Source: Otatea glauca (taxonomy: Eukaryota; Streptophyta; Magnoliopsida; Poales; Poaceae). Taken from it: a stretch of 64,000 nt of DNA. Position numbers and translations under genes: made by a program. This document shows positions 46,815 to 58,176 of the stretch, piece by piece (positions within the stretch are counted from its first letter, which is position 1; every line of letters begins with the position of its first letter). The notes below the pieces were generated by a model. It was not told the origin of the DNA, did no database searches, and saw nothing but the letters and a program-made list of their open reading frames with translations. The stretch lies in the NCBI GenBank assembly GCA_036346275.1, contig CM070724.1, positions 47,369,038 to 47,433,037 on the forward strand, read 5' to 3'.

Positions 46815-46833
46815 TGGCGCGCCAGGTAGGGGG
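46815..46833 (+). other. Primer-binding site of the Tat-type element
   Basis: TGGCGCGCCAGGTAGGGGG lies two bases past the LTR, the position of a tRNA primer site. The form is common in grass Ty3/gypsy elements; I do not assign the tRNA with certainty. Confidence 0.6.
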
Positions 46834-46861
46834 AGCGCTTCAATCTTTTCCTACAGACTCG

Positions 46862-48420
46862 ATGGCGTCAACCGGCGGATTCATCTCCGGCCAGGCTTTC
46901 CGCTTCGGAAGCCTGGATTTCGTCGCTAATATGCATGGAGAGCTTGTCAGCCTGGATAAAAACCAGATCCAATCTGGCAGAATCCAGGGCGAACCATCTC
47001 AGGTACATTACTCTGACTTATCTGGAAAACCAGTCGGCTCCATTAGGAGCGGCTGCGATTTTCGTGGCATCTTCTCAATTGAAGGATGTAAGATCGATCT
47101 CCATCAAGAAGATCGTGGCGTCGCGAAGAAGATCGCCGACGTAAGGGTAAGGAGATCAAAACGCGTCTCTCCGATCTTTGGGTCGCAATGTCCGGAGGAC
47201 ATCCTGCAATCTAAGTTGGGAGATCACCGCCTTCCGCACGCCGATGCAAAATGTCGCCGCTCAAGACACTCGACGCTACCGGACCCGATGATTGCATCGG
47301 ACGATCCAAAGACCCAATTGTGGCTCACATCAAGGCCATGGTGACGGCGGCAGCTATCCAACAAAATCAGGAGAAGCCGGCTGGAGAAGCGCACTCGCGC
47401 TCTAACGTAGCCACTCGTGTCGCCAGCAGTCAGACTGCAACCAGCCGGAGCGTTGGCAGTCGGCGCCACGCACTGCTTATTGGAGACGCACGACAGATCC
47501 TTAACCGCGACCTCCGCCAGGACATCACGGCCAGGCGACGAGAGCGGAACGAGGAAGAAAGACATGGACGCCGCGACGACTTCGAGCGTCTCGGCATAAG
47601 CTACGATCGGCGGAACAACCGAATGCACGATGACCACGACGATCGCAGATTTCATCATCGCCGGAGTGGAAGTGACGACAAACGCCGAGTCAATGACTCG
47701 TCGCGCCGAACCTCACCTCGACGTTTTGACGGTCATCACCGAGCTAGAAGATCTCCACGCCGGAGTGCACCCCAGCGAGATGAAAGATCCATCGATGGGA
47801 TCCGAGCATTCACTCCCCGGCTTCGTCGAGTGGTTTGGCCCGAGGGATTCAACCCCAAAGGCATTGTAAAGTTCGACGGGGAGCGAGACCCAGAAGCTTG
47901 GTTGCAGGTCTACGCCCTGGCGGTCAAGGCAGCAGGAGGAAATCAGACCGTCATGGCGAACTATTTGCCGGTCAATCTCAACCCCTCGACACAAGCATGG
48001 CTCACGGGTCTCCCTGCCAACTCGGTAGACTCCTAGAGTGACCTGTGCGAGCAATTCATCGCCAACTTTCAGGGGACCTATGAGAGGCCCGGTACTCCGT
48101 GGGACCTGTATCAGCTGCACCAGAAGAAGGATGAAACGCTGAGAGACTTCATCCGGCGCTTCATGCGTAAGAAGAACACCATCGAGACGGCGTGTCGGGG
48201 CGGTGGTGGTGGCGGCCTTCCAGAAAGGGGTAAGCGATCCTGATCTTATTAAAAAAATGTTCAGGAAGCCCCCAACCTCCGTAAAAGAAATGTTTGCGTT
48301 AGCCGACCGCTACGCCACGGCCTCAGATGCTCGCCGAGCGGCAAGAAGATCATCCCACACAAAAAGCAAGGCGATAAGCCCGAGTCCTCTAAACACAAGG
48401 ATAGGAAACGCAGGGTGAGG
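46862..48420 (+). pseudogene. gag of the Tat-type element, decayed
   Basis: An N-terminal segment (ASTGGFISGQAFRFGSLDF, from 46862) is followed after frame changes by a charged Arg/Asp-rich region (47460-47780). The retrotransposon gag domain comes next: PEGFNPKGIVKFDGERDPEA, then NYLPVNLNPSTQAWLTGLPA (47838-48020). At 48034 a TAG interrupts where the family has Trp (TGG), and the frame then continues SDLCEQFIANFQGTYERP. Further gag reads KDETLRDFIRRFM. Later fragments are Lys/Arg-rich, as in the nucleocapsid part. Confidence 0.82.
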
Positions 48421-48727
48421 AGTCGCCGCGTGGCCGAGCATAACCGCCCCAAGCCACTCGGAGAGAGGCACCCGACTACAAGACTGGCCATGGAAGCGAT
48501 CCGTCCTTTCCACCCCAAGGAAAGCACGCGCCAAGGACGCTTCACTCAAGCGCTTTTTGCGCTGAAAGTCAACGCAACCACCCCGACCAAGGGCGGTTGC
48601 TCAAAGAAAAAGAAGGAACTCCGGATGAAGAAGATTTCAGAGCCCAAGCAGAGCCGAACTACATCTACGGGGCTCAATCGATACGAGTCCAAGCGGAAGC
48701 AAAATCTCACCGCCGGAGATCAACGCG

Positions 48728-49240
48728 ATGGAACCTGCGACTCCTCAATATCCGAAATGGTCCGAGGTCCCGATCACCTTTGACCGTAGAGATCACCCCG
48801 CAGGTCCCACATCCGTAAGTTTCCTCGTACTTGACCCGTTGTGCGCGCAGCGTGAAGCTCAAGAGGTTCGATCGACGGCGGAAGTGGGCTCAACGTCTGC
48901 TCGCGAAACTTTCAACGACATGAGCATCCCGTTCGAGCCGAGGCCAAGCACTCACCTTTCCACGGTAATCCCTGTATGCCTCTTCCCCTCGACAGATATC
49001 ATTACCCGTTACGTTCGGGACCAAGGATAATTTCCGGACCGAATTCATCAATTTTGAGGTAGCCAATTTCGAGACGGCGTATCATGCCATCTTGGGAAGG
49101 CCTGGCCTAGCCAGATTCATGGCCATACCTCATTACACTTACTCGGTGTTGAAGATGTCGGGACCCAATGGAGTCATCACACTTCGTGGCGACATCAAGC
49201 AATCCTCGTAATGCGACCGGGAGAATCATGAACTTGCCGA
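48728..49240 (+). pseudogene. Protease region of the Tat-type element, decayed
   Basis: Broken frames contain PITFDRRDHPAG, then after shifts NFRTEFINFEVANFETAYHA and ILGRPGLARFMAIPHYTY (about 49030-49145), the conserved C-terminal part of Ty3/gypsy proteases of this lineage. The catalytic D(S/G)G segment is not readable because of indels near 48840-48880. Confidence 0.65.
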
Positions 49241-49439
49241 ATTGCGAAGCGGTACCGTGCAAGAAACATCCAGCCGAGGTCGCCACGCCCAAGACGAAGG
49301 AGAAGTACCATCAAAAGCAAGCCACCTCGAATTAAGCCCGCTAAGGAACTAAAAGGATCATTCTTGACCCGCCTAACACGCCTAAAACAACCGTGATCGG
49401 GACAGGGCTCGAGGACAAATAGGAAAGCGTGCTCGTCAC

Positions 49440-50820
49440 CTTCCTCCAAACTAACAGAGACATTTTCGCCTGGAAACCATTAGATATGCCAGGTGTACCA
49501 AGCGAGGTGATCGAGCACTCTCTCCATGTTGATGAGAAGTCAAAACCCACAACAGAGGCTTGGCGGTTCACTCCGGATCGTCGAACGCCATAAAATAGGA
49601 AATCACGAAACTCCTAGCCACGTGTTTCATCAAAGAAGTGTATCATCCGATTGGTTAGCAAATCTCGTGTTAGTTCAAAAGAAGAATAAAACTTGGCGCG
49701 TAAAGGCGATTATATTGATCTCAACAAGGCGTGCGAAGGATCCCTTTGATCGCCGGATTGATCGGATGGTAGATTCGATTGCGGTTGTGAAATTTTGAGT
49801 TTTCTTGACGATACTCGGGCTATCACCAGATTCGCCTAAAGGAGGAAGATCATGTCAAGACCTCGTTCATCACGTCTTTCGGAGCTTACTGTTACACCAC
49901 GATGGCATTCGGGCTAAAAAACGCTGGCGCGACCTATCAGCGTGCGATACAACAGTGTTTTCACGCCCAGCTCGGGCGCAACGTGGAGGCGTATGTAGAT
50001 GACGTTGTCGTAAAAACTCGGGAAAGGAAAGATCTTATCATCAACCTAGCCGAGACTTTCGAAAGTTTAAGGACTTTCAACATGAAGCTGAATCCTGAGA
50101 AGTGTGTTTTCGGAGTATCTTCGGGAAAACTGCTCGGATTTATCGTGTCACAACGAGGCATTGAAGCCAACCCGGAGAAAGTCAAGGCCATATCAAATAT
50201 GGAACCGCCGACGAACCAAAAAGACGTCCAAAAGCTTACAGGGTGTATGGCCGCTCTAAGCAGGTTCATCTCCCGACTGGGTATGCGAGGTATGCCTTTC
50301 TTCAAACTACTCAAGAAACAAGATAAGTTTTAGTGGACGTCGGAAGCGCAACAAGCATTTGAAGATCTGAAGACCTTCCTGACGACACCTCCCGTGCTAG
50401 TCTCACCAATGCCAGAAGAACCCCTATTACTTTATATCGCGGCAACGGCACATGTAGTCAGCGCTGCGATCATCGTAGAAAGGGAGGAAACGGCTCAGGT
50501 GCACAGAGTCCAGCACCCGATATACTTCGTCAGTGAAGTCCTAAGTGAATCCAAGGTACGGTATCCACAAGTGCAGAAGCTATTATATGCCGTACTCCTT
50601 ACATCTCGCAAGCTTAAACACTACTTCCAAGAGCATGTCATTTCGGTGGTCACCTCCTTCCTGATCGGAGACATACTTCGCAACCAGGAGGCCACTGGGA
50701 GAATTGCCAAATGGGCAGTTGAACTCGGGGCCTTCGACTTCAATTCAAGCCCCGCATGGCCATCAAATCCCAAGCACTCGCTGACTTTATCGCCGAGTGG
50801 ATCGGAATTGCAGACACCGG
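49440..50820 (+). pseudogene. Reverse transcriptase and RNase H of the Tat-type element, decayed
   Basis: The RT fingers and palm are in pieces up to 49900. From 49902 a good frame reads MAFGLKNAGATYQRA, then EAYVDDVVVKT with the catalytic YVDD box at 49992-50003, and TFNMKLNPEKCVFGV. RT ends near 50330 at a TAG where the family has Trp. RNase H follows (50394-50820) with PIYFVSEVLSESKVRYP, and loses frame near 50745. Confidence 0.85.
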
Positions 50821-50829
50821 CGATTACTA

Positions 50830-51240
50830 AAGATCTCGAGTATTGGACGATGTACTTTGACGGTTCCCTCATGCTCGGCGACGCGGGCCGTATAGTGCTC
50901 ATATCACCAAGTGGAGAAAGATTGAGGTATGTCCTCCAGATATTTTTTCCTGCATCCAACAACGCCGCCGAGTATGAGGCACTCATTCACGGACTCCGTA
51001 TCGCCATATCTCTCGGCATTCGATGACTGGCGGTTCGCGGAGATTCAATGCTCATGGTCAATCAAGTGCAGAAGGAATGGTCTTGCATCGAGGACAACAT
51101 GGCAGCATATTGCCAAGAAGTGCGCAAGCTAGAAAGCAATTTCGATGGACTCAAGCTCGTTCACGTGCTTCGACGGGACAACGAAGCAGCTGACGAATTG
51201 GCGAAGATGGGATCCTGCCGGTCCAAAGTGCCCATGGGAA
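50830..51240 (+). pseudogene. Second, archaeal-type RNase H (aRNH) of the Tat-type element
   Basis: A separate RNase H domain lies between the pol RNase H and integrase: YWTMYFDGS (first Asp), ISPSGERLRYVLQIFFPASN, NNAAEYEALIHGLRIA (Glu), then after a TGA at 51024 the segment LAVRGDSMLMVNQV (Asp) and LRRDNEAADELAKMG (last Asp). The four acidic positions are retained, although a stop splits the domain. This extra domain typifies the Tat lineage. Confidence 0.75.
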
Positions 51241-51299
51241 TATTTGTAGAAGAAATTCATAAACCCACGATTAGTGCTCGGCCAAAAGCAGACAGTCCA

Positions 51300-52590
51300 G
51301 TAGAAAAAGGGGAAGAGGCAGAGGTCTTGATTATTACCCCAGATTGGACATCTCCATACCAGGACTACCTGACAGAAGACAAGCTACCCGAGGATCGCGT
51401 CCAAGCCGAGCGGATCATGCGCCGAAGCAAGAGTTATGTAGTCGTTGGAAAGGAGCTTTATCGTAAGAGCTCCTCTGGCATACTGCGACGATGCATATCG
51501 GAACAAAAAGGGAAAGACCTGCTCAAAGAAATCCACTCGAATTTGTAGGAACCATGCGCGTCATCGACCACAGTCGGAAAAGCCTATCGCCAAGGGTTCT
51601 TTTGGCCGACTGCCGTCACAGATGCGGAGGACATCGTCCGGACATGAGAAGGATGTCAGTTTTTTGCACGTCAAATGAACAAGCCAGCGCAGGAACTACA
51701 GACTATCCCAATTACATGGCCATTTGCGGTCTGGGGGCTCGACATGGTGGGACCTTTGAAAAAGGCTCAAGGAGGCTATACTCATCTCTTCGTTGCCGTG
51801 GATAAATTCACCAAATGAATTGAGGCCAAACCAGTCGCCACCATTACGGCGGCAAAGGCCAGAGAATTCTTTCACAAGATCGTGGTTAGATTTGGCGTAC
51901 CCAACCGAATCATCACGGATAATGGCACTCAGTTCAGAGGCGAAGTATTTCAAGATTGGTGCGAGGAGCTGGGCATAAAAATTTGCTTCAGCGTCGATCG
52001 CGCACTCGGCGTAATCTGGACGAGTTGAGCGAGCTAATGGCATGGTGCTCCAAGGCATAAAAGCAAGAATTTTCGATCGACTCCAACCATATGCTACTCG
52101 GTGGGTCAAAGAACTACCTTCAGTACTCTGGGGGCTACGAACTACCCCATGAGAGCAACCGGCGATCACCTTTCTTTCGGTATATGGCATGTATGCCTTA
52201 CCAACCGAGTTAGAATTCGGATCCCCGCGGGTTCGGAGTTATGAAGAGATTGCTTCAGAAGACAGCCGGCTAGAAGACCTCGACAGATTGGAAGGAGCCA
52301 AGGATATCGCAATAATTCATTCGTCGAAATACCTCCAAGGCTTACGACATTATCATGGGCGCAATGTAAAGAGCCGCGCGTTCTCCAAAGGAGATCTAGT
52401 CCTAAGGAGGAATCAAAAAAGCGAGCATAAACTCTCCCCAAGTTGGGAGGGCCCTTACATCATCGATGAAGTAATTCGTCCCGGAGCTTATAAACTTAAG
52501 CGAGAAGATGGATCGACAATCAAGAATACTTGGAATATAGAACACTACGCCGCTTTTCACTTAAGTTTTGTACTTCTTTTAATCCTTTGT
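51300..52590 (+). pseudogene. Integrase of the Tat-type element, decayed
   Basis: The N-terminal segment (SKSYVVVGKELYRKSS, 51430) precedes the HHCC region, which is damaged. The core reads WGLDMVGPLKKAQGG (first catalytic Asp, about 51740) and RIITDNGTQFRGEVFQDWCE (second Asp, about 51920). The third catalytic residue region near 52010 is frameshifted and its Glu is not readable. The C-terminal part shows YHGRNVKSRAFSKGDLVLRR and LSPSWEGPYIIDEVIRPGAY (52350-52490), ending at TGA at 52594. Confidence 0.82.
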
Positions 52591-52769
52591 GAATAAAAGT
52601 TCGATTGAAAAGTCGTTTTCATATAACCACTTTTATAATCATGAATTCGAGTGCTTCGCTCTTATGTTAAGACTCGTGGACAAGATCCATGAATCATATC
52701 CCGAGCACGGGGTTGGAGTCGATGAACAAAGGTCACCGGTCAAACCACTCAAGATATATACTTTCATGA

Positions 52770-55316
52770 AGGAGAAACAGGAACACTTTTATGCCTTTAA
52801 AGGTCAAGAGTCTCTACAATCGACAAAGAAGTATCCCCGACTTCCTCCCGAGCTCGCAGCCGATCTTCGTCAACATCGCGAGCGTAGCCTTCCCTAAGGG
52901 CCTCAAGATCCACTCGGGGATAGAGGACTTGGTGATCGCCAGTGTCCGGCCGCACCGCTAGCGCTATTTCCTTCAAAGAGTTCTTGAGGGCCCCCGGGGC
53001 TTCCTTTAGCCGGACGATGACCTCACCCCTGTTGAGTGGCCTCTCGCCACTTGGATGAAGCGAACTCAGCAGGGGGCTAGAAGCGTCCTGGAGCTCAGCG
53101 CGGGAAGTTTCGAGAACCTTAACTCTCTCGCCGAAGACAGCGTACTACGCCTGAGTTTTGACCTTATAATCTGCAAGGCAAAGCGTTAGAGAGGATATTA
53201 AAGGATCAAGCAAAGACTAGTTGACAGCTACACCTTCAAAATCCTTCTCCAGCTTCGCTCGGGAATCTTCCACGGCTTTAAATTTTCCTTCGAGCTTCAC
53301 GAGAGCCGAATCCCGAGCTGGAGCAAACACAAGAAATCGGCAAGATAGTCGACTAAGCAAAAAAAACATGAAACAACCCAAGAGATAGCTACCTCGGAGA
53401 GAGCCGGTGATATCCAGATTCTCCTGGCGCAGAGCGTTTTGTTCTGTTCGCGATGTCTGGAGTTCGGACCGAAGGGATCGCAGCTCGGTCGTATACTCGG
53501 CATTGATGCGTGCTAGGTCGGCCAGGTACTCCTGGCGCGTTCGGATTTCAGGGAGCATCCTTTGAATGTACTCGGACTTTCGCTCGAAGCGCTCCCCTAT
53601 TTTCTATAATCATCATAGCAAAAGGTAAACGCATGAAAAAAAGGCGAGGGACACAATGGTCTTGGAGGAATGCTCACCGGGCGGCATGCGCACAAGCCTT
53701 GGCATGGATGAAAAGTCATCCTCTCTCTCTGCTCTTCCTCCGGTCGTCCAAAGCTTCAAACCTCATCATCGGCAAAGCGGTATCATTATTAGCCGAGGCG
53801 GCGCAGGGGCGGGACTCGGTGAATCTCTTCAACCTCGGGGGACGAGCAGGAGGCCACCAGAGCAACGGATCTGTCGCAGGGGCAACGCGAACAGGAGATG
53901 GCGCCGGGGGACTAGGAGACACTTCGCGCCCTCGAAGCGCTTCTATCAAGTATGAATTCGGAGGTCCAACCTCGTGCAGGCCCCAGCGAAACCCGACGGA
54001 GTATCAAGCGAAGGGTCCCTGTGAAGAAGAATCGTCAGCAAGACCGAAGAATAGAAATGGAGTCAACGGAGTAACGGACCTGTTGGATTTCTTCATTCTC
54101 ATCGGGGGCTTCTTGCGAATAGCTAGCCCACCCCTGGAAGAACCACTCGGACCGCCGCCGACTGGTGCCCCGGGCTTCTCTGGACAACCCGCCGGAGCTC
54201 GCGCAGGTGGATCTTGGATTTTGGGACCGCCGACCGGACGTCGGGGGGCCATGAGGTCATCGGACATAATCTTCTTTCCCTTCTTTGCAGCAGGGCCCCC
54301 TACTGGAGACCGCGCCCGGCGCTTCAGAGAACAGCCTGGGCGAGGAGGCATTTCCGGAAGGGGAGGAACACTGAAGAACGCGATGCGATCCTGAAGATGA
54401 AGATCAAGAGTTAGCAAAACTTCAGAGAACGAAGAAACGCAAAATTCCCAATAAAAATTGCCTACCGCAGGAGGGGGGTGTGATATGTTGAAAGATTTCG
54501 GGCACTTGATAGATAATATATCGATGCTCGAGATAAAAAGTTCTCCAGCCCTGGCGCATAACCTCTCCCTTGGCAAATCATCGGGCCGCTCCTGGGTCGG
54601 GTCACTTTTTCCCCTATAAGCGAATCCCAGATGAACTCACTCCTTGAGGCTGCACCGTGGCGATGAAGTGGAGGCCAAACCCACTCCTGTAAGCCCGCTA
54701 TCTTTCACTTCCGATCGGTGCAAGAATTCGACACTTGATCCATGTCGGAAGAAGCGGTAGAACCCGAAATAGACATTGAGGGACGGCGCCCGAACGGAGG
54801 CGAGACGAGTCGTGGTTGTACAAGAAAACCATTCCCTATGCCACCCTTGCCGGAGGTCTTGACAGAATGGCAAGTAATCCTTCTTCACCCTTCCCGCACT
54901 GAATCCAGCCCCAGATAACCTTGGGGTCATTTTTGGAGGATAGGGCTTCAGAGATAAAGGTGACGAAAGAGGTCGAAATGGGGCTAATGCCCGAAAAGCT
55001 TCACAAAGGTGGACAAAGAGGAAATTTGGAGGATAGAATTGGGGTTTAGATTCACCAATTCGATTTCATAAAAGAAAAGAAGGCCGCGAAGGAAAGAACT
55101 GATCGGAAGACCAAGACCGCGGTGGAAAAAGGATTCGAAGACCACCACCTCCTCGGAGCGGGGAGTCAGGACGGATTCACCGGCAGCCGGGTGTGCGGAG
55201 ATCAGGGCCAGATCAGGCAAGGTCCCATCGTCTACCATGTATTTCAGCTTCTCCTCGGTCGTTGTCGAGGTCGTCCAATCTTGTGGTGAAGGCGGAGAAG
55301 GAGTAGAAGAAGACAT
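52770..55316 (-). pseudogene. Antisense intron-containing gene of the Tat-type element (putative gypsy-type transposon family)
   Basis: Read on the minus strand from an ATG at 55316 (SSSTPSPPSPQDW). The first exon holds the conserved block EVVVFESFFHRGLGLPISSF, then FLRGLLFFYEIELVNLNPNS and a STFVKLFG segment. It continues through broken frames (WHREWFSCTTTT, 54860) to about 54480. An apparent intron (GTAGGC...TTCAG, 54466-54394) joins to DRIAFFSVPPLPEMPPRPGC. Later exons are coiled-coil: one starting near 53608 runs through RQEYLADLARINAEYTTELR, an intron (GTAGCT...CTCCAG, 53393-53315) follows, then DSALVKLEGKFKAVEDSRAK. The last readable exon starts near 53170. The domain matches the rice family annotated as putative gypsy type transposon. 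Function unknown; frames are damaged. Confidence 0.65.
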
Positions 55317-55854
55317 TCTTGCAGAAAGATTGACAGCGACTCGAGAAGGCAAGAACAGCGAAGGTTAACCTTGGTGGCGGAGAGTTCAAGAAGGCGAGAA
55401 GGAGAAAGGAGAAAAAGCTCGGCGGAAAGATGAACTGTCGGGCATCGTACGACCTAGTTTTTAAAGAGAGAACAATAAGGTCTCTGCCGAATCGGTGGGA
55501 AAAAGCTGCGAAACGTCTCATCCTTTTAGATTCCTCATAAATGATTTACAGGCCCGTCACCTTGACTTACGGGGCTTGACAGAATTTGACCGGATCGCGT
55601 CGAGGCCACGTCGCCCCCATGATGGGGCTCGTTTCCCACTTACCGTATTAAACGGGATGTGGATGTTCTTCAACTTGAATAAAAACTTGTTTTCTTACGG
55701 TACGCCCCACGTTGGGCCTTTGGGTGGTTACCGCATGACGAAATCATGTACCGTAAGATTGAGCCCAAACGGGCACAGAACCATGGGCGTGCTCCACGAG
55801 GGCCGAGAATGCTGTGCGTCGTTTTAAACGAGTACGGACGCCCTTCGGATCTAA

Positions 55855-56150
55855 ATGTGATACGCCCAAGAGAGCCTGTCGGGTCCGACATCGATCGAAA
55901 GGGTATCACTCGGCCAAGAGCCGTCAAAAGTAATATGCTCCAAGAGAGCCTAAGTGAACGACATCACGGAAAGGGTATCACTCGGCCATGAGTCGTCTAA
56001 ACGTGATACGCTCCAAGAGAGCCTAAGCCGCTTCCGATATCAGTCGAGAAAAGATATCGCTCGGCCAAGAGCCATATGAAATCATGATACGCTCCAAGAG
56101 AGCTGGGCCGTGCTCTTAGGACGCGGGTATCATTCGGCCATGAGCCAAGA
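55855..56150 (+). repeat. Tandem repeat of about 73-81 bp in the 3' spacer of the Tat-type element
   Basis: Four copies begin with gatacg(c/t)(c/t)ccaagagagc at about 55859, 55932, 56005 and 56086. Each is followed by gggtatca(c/t)tcggcca.gagcc-like sequence. Within a unit, gatac and gtatc are inverted and tcggcca.gagcc recurs. It lies between the antisense gene and the 3' LTR. Confidence 0.72.
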
Positions 56151-56543
56151 AGAACTTCAGCATGACACAAACTGAGTTACGGACTATGCTTTGCAGCAGT
56201 TGGCCACAGGACTGCTTGGCCAGGGCCACGATGCACTCTGAATTGGCCTCAGGCTATGTCCACCGAAAGTCCGAGTTGGACATCGTCTAGCTTTGAGATG
56301 GCGATGAGTGTTGCACGACTCGGGATTGCGCAGAGTCAGACGAACTTCATGTTGACCCTAAACTACGTCTCGCAGCGGTCAAATGTGTCATCAATTTCAA
56401 GTCACGAACAAAATCCAAGACGCCGTGTAACGGGTCCAATCCACTGCCGAAAGACCAAACAGAGATTCTTCGACAAAAGGTATTTTATTACATTATACAA
56501 AATGCCCAAAGTACTATGTATAGAAATTGTATACACAGGAGGG

Positions 56544-56828
56544 TTACACTTCCCCGCGACGCACCCGGCCCAGTATCTCGACGAGGGGTTCCCTAACCCT
56601 GCTAAGGGCGGGCACGACCTCAAGGAAAGTGTTGATTGCCTCGTGGTCACGCTGCTTCGCCTCTTCCTCTAGCAGTGCTTCGAAAGCTCTATCAAATTCC
56701 TCCCAACGCTTAACTAGCCTGGGGTCTGCCTTCGCTTGATGATGAAGGCTGAAGCTAAAAGCAAAAAGATGGAGGATAGAAAGCGAATGGATACATCTCC
56801 AAGTATTAGAACGCCTTTTTATAGCCAA
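56544..56828 (-). other. Small antisense open frame in the Tat 3' spacer
   Basis: A 94-codon minus-strand frame: a hydrophobic start (SILHLFAFSFSLHH), then an acidic helix-like part (KRWEEFDRAFEALLEEEAKQ). The composition looks coding and could be another exon or small gene of the element. No family recognised. Confidence 0.3.
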
Positions 56829-57230
56829 TTCAGGCGAAATCGAAGTAAGCGCCAGGATATTAAGCGTCGGAAGTTGAAGAGATTTGGTGTTAATGCAACT
56901 TCAGAAGACGAAGAGTTTTTCCAGCTGAACAAGTTGGCACAGAAAAACAAGGCAACCTCAAGACCGCCTGATGACCGCCAGCGATGAAAATTAAAGGCTT
57001 GGCGGAAAAGTATCAAATCTACATTTGTGACATGATAAGAAGTCCGTAAGGTCGCTCACAAATAAATCACCAAGAAAAGATTTGCGCTTGAGAAAAGCAA
57101 AGGACGGAATTTATGATCGAGTTCTTCATAATTCGCCTATTGCAAAAGGAAGGTTTTCTTTCGATTGGATAAGGAAACCAGTCGGGATTACAGCAGGGAG
57201 CCCTGAGTAAAGCAGTCGGATCATGAAGCA

Positions 57231-57242
57231 CTCGGGGGCTGC
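57231..57242 (+). other. Polypurine tract of the Tat-type element
   Basis: ctcgggggctgc directly precedes the 3' LTR start TGTGGG. The G-rich core and position fit the plus-strand primer site, though it is not purely purine. Confidence 0.5.
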
Positions 57243-57775
57243 TGTGGGATATAGATTCGTGGTATCCTCGTGAAAGGCCCAAGATGAAGGCCTGTAAGAT
57301 ATGCTTCACATCAAGCTTCTTAACCGCATTTAAAGGGATATATCATAACGGAAGTTGAACTTGTATTTAGAAATGATAGATACAGTTGTAATCCGAAGTC
57401 GTTAGAAGGATAGATAAAGATGTAAACTCATCCTATAATCGACTAGAATCTTGTAACCGATCGGAATCTCTAAACCGATCAGACTCGTAAGCCGCCCACC
57501 CCGCTATATAAAGGAGAGGCGGCAACAACATAGGATCCGATCATCCAAGCATAGAGCAATCTAGCCATAGAGCATAGAACACCTCATATCGCCTGAGCAT
57601 ATTGTGCTTTGAGCAACCCCGATCCAAGAGATCCATATAATCCCAAAGACACAGATTAGGGTATTATCTCCTCCGCGAGAGCCTGAACCTGTATAAACCC
57701 CTTGTCTTGTGTGACCATCGAGTTTGAGATCGAGCGTCTACCCCATAAATTCATTGCCGACTACAAAGGTCGACA
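57243..57775 (+). repeat. 3' LTR of the Tat-type element
   Basis: 533 bp, ending GGTCGACA. Compared with the 5' LTR, substitutions are few but single-base indels are frequent, particularly in G/C runs (for example ccgcccaccccgc against ccgccccacccccgc). Confidence 0.9.
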
Positions 57776-58176
57776 CCGCCCTTCCAATCTGGCTCAGTTA
57801 GGGATTTTACAGCTGTGACTGAAGAATCGCAGGCAACCTTCACTAAACCAGCACTCGATCCAAGAATCGCTTTGAGCTCTGATACCCTTGTCAGGACCAG
57901 CGTGGAACGACTCCAAATAGAAGGGATCTGGATAGGATAGAATCGAGAGAAAAGGGGAAAAATGGAACAAGATGCTAGGGTTCTACGATCTACGATAAAG
58001 ATAGTATAATATGATGAATATTCGTGTCCATTTCTTCTCCGAATTTGGGAACTTAAGCCCTCAGTTTTACAGACCAGTCTTACCAAACAGACTTACAGCA
58101 GTAAAAGTAAACTCCATTGTATATGCCATAAGCATTGCTGCAAGCCTGCAGCTGCACTGATGAATCGGACCTTACA
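57776..58176 (-). mobile_element. 5' LTR, primer site and leader of the truncated gypsy element
   Basis: On the minus strand an LTR of about 288 bp (58176 to 57889) begins TGTAAGGTCCGATTC and ends GGTCCTGACA. One base later comes GGGTATCAGAGC (57887-57876), the classic plant initiator tRNA-Met primer-binding site. The leader then runs to 57776, where the Tat-type element interrupts it; gag resumes at 46270. The left boundary of the LTR was placed at the TG nearest the loss of LTR-like sequence and may be off by some bases. Confidence 0.75.

Larger units (their letters stand above)
46271..57775 (+). mobile_element. Full-length Tat-lineage Ty3/gypsy retrotransposon, decayed
   Basis: Two LTRs (46271-46812 and 57243-57775) begin TGTGGGATATAGATTC and end in GGTCGATA (left) or GGTCGACA (right). 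Flanking 5-mers are ccacc and ccgcc (4 of 5 match). Order on the plus strand: PBS, gag, protease, RT, RNase H, a second archaeal-type RNase H, integrase, a long spacer with an antisense gene, a tandem repeat, polypurine tract, LTR. The second RNase H and the large 3' spacer are marks of the Tat lineage. It interrupts the leader of an older gypsy element of opposite orientation. All coding regions carry stops or shifts. Confidence 0.9.
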
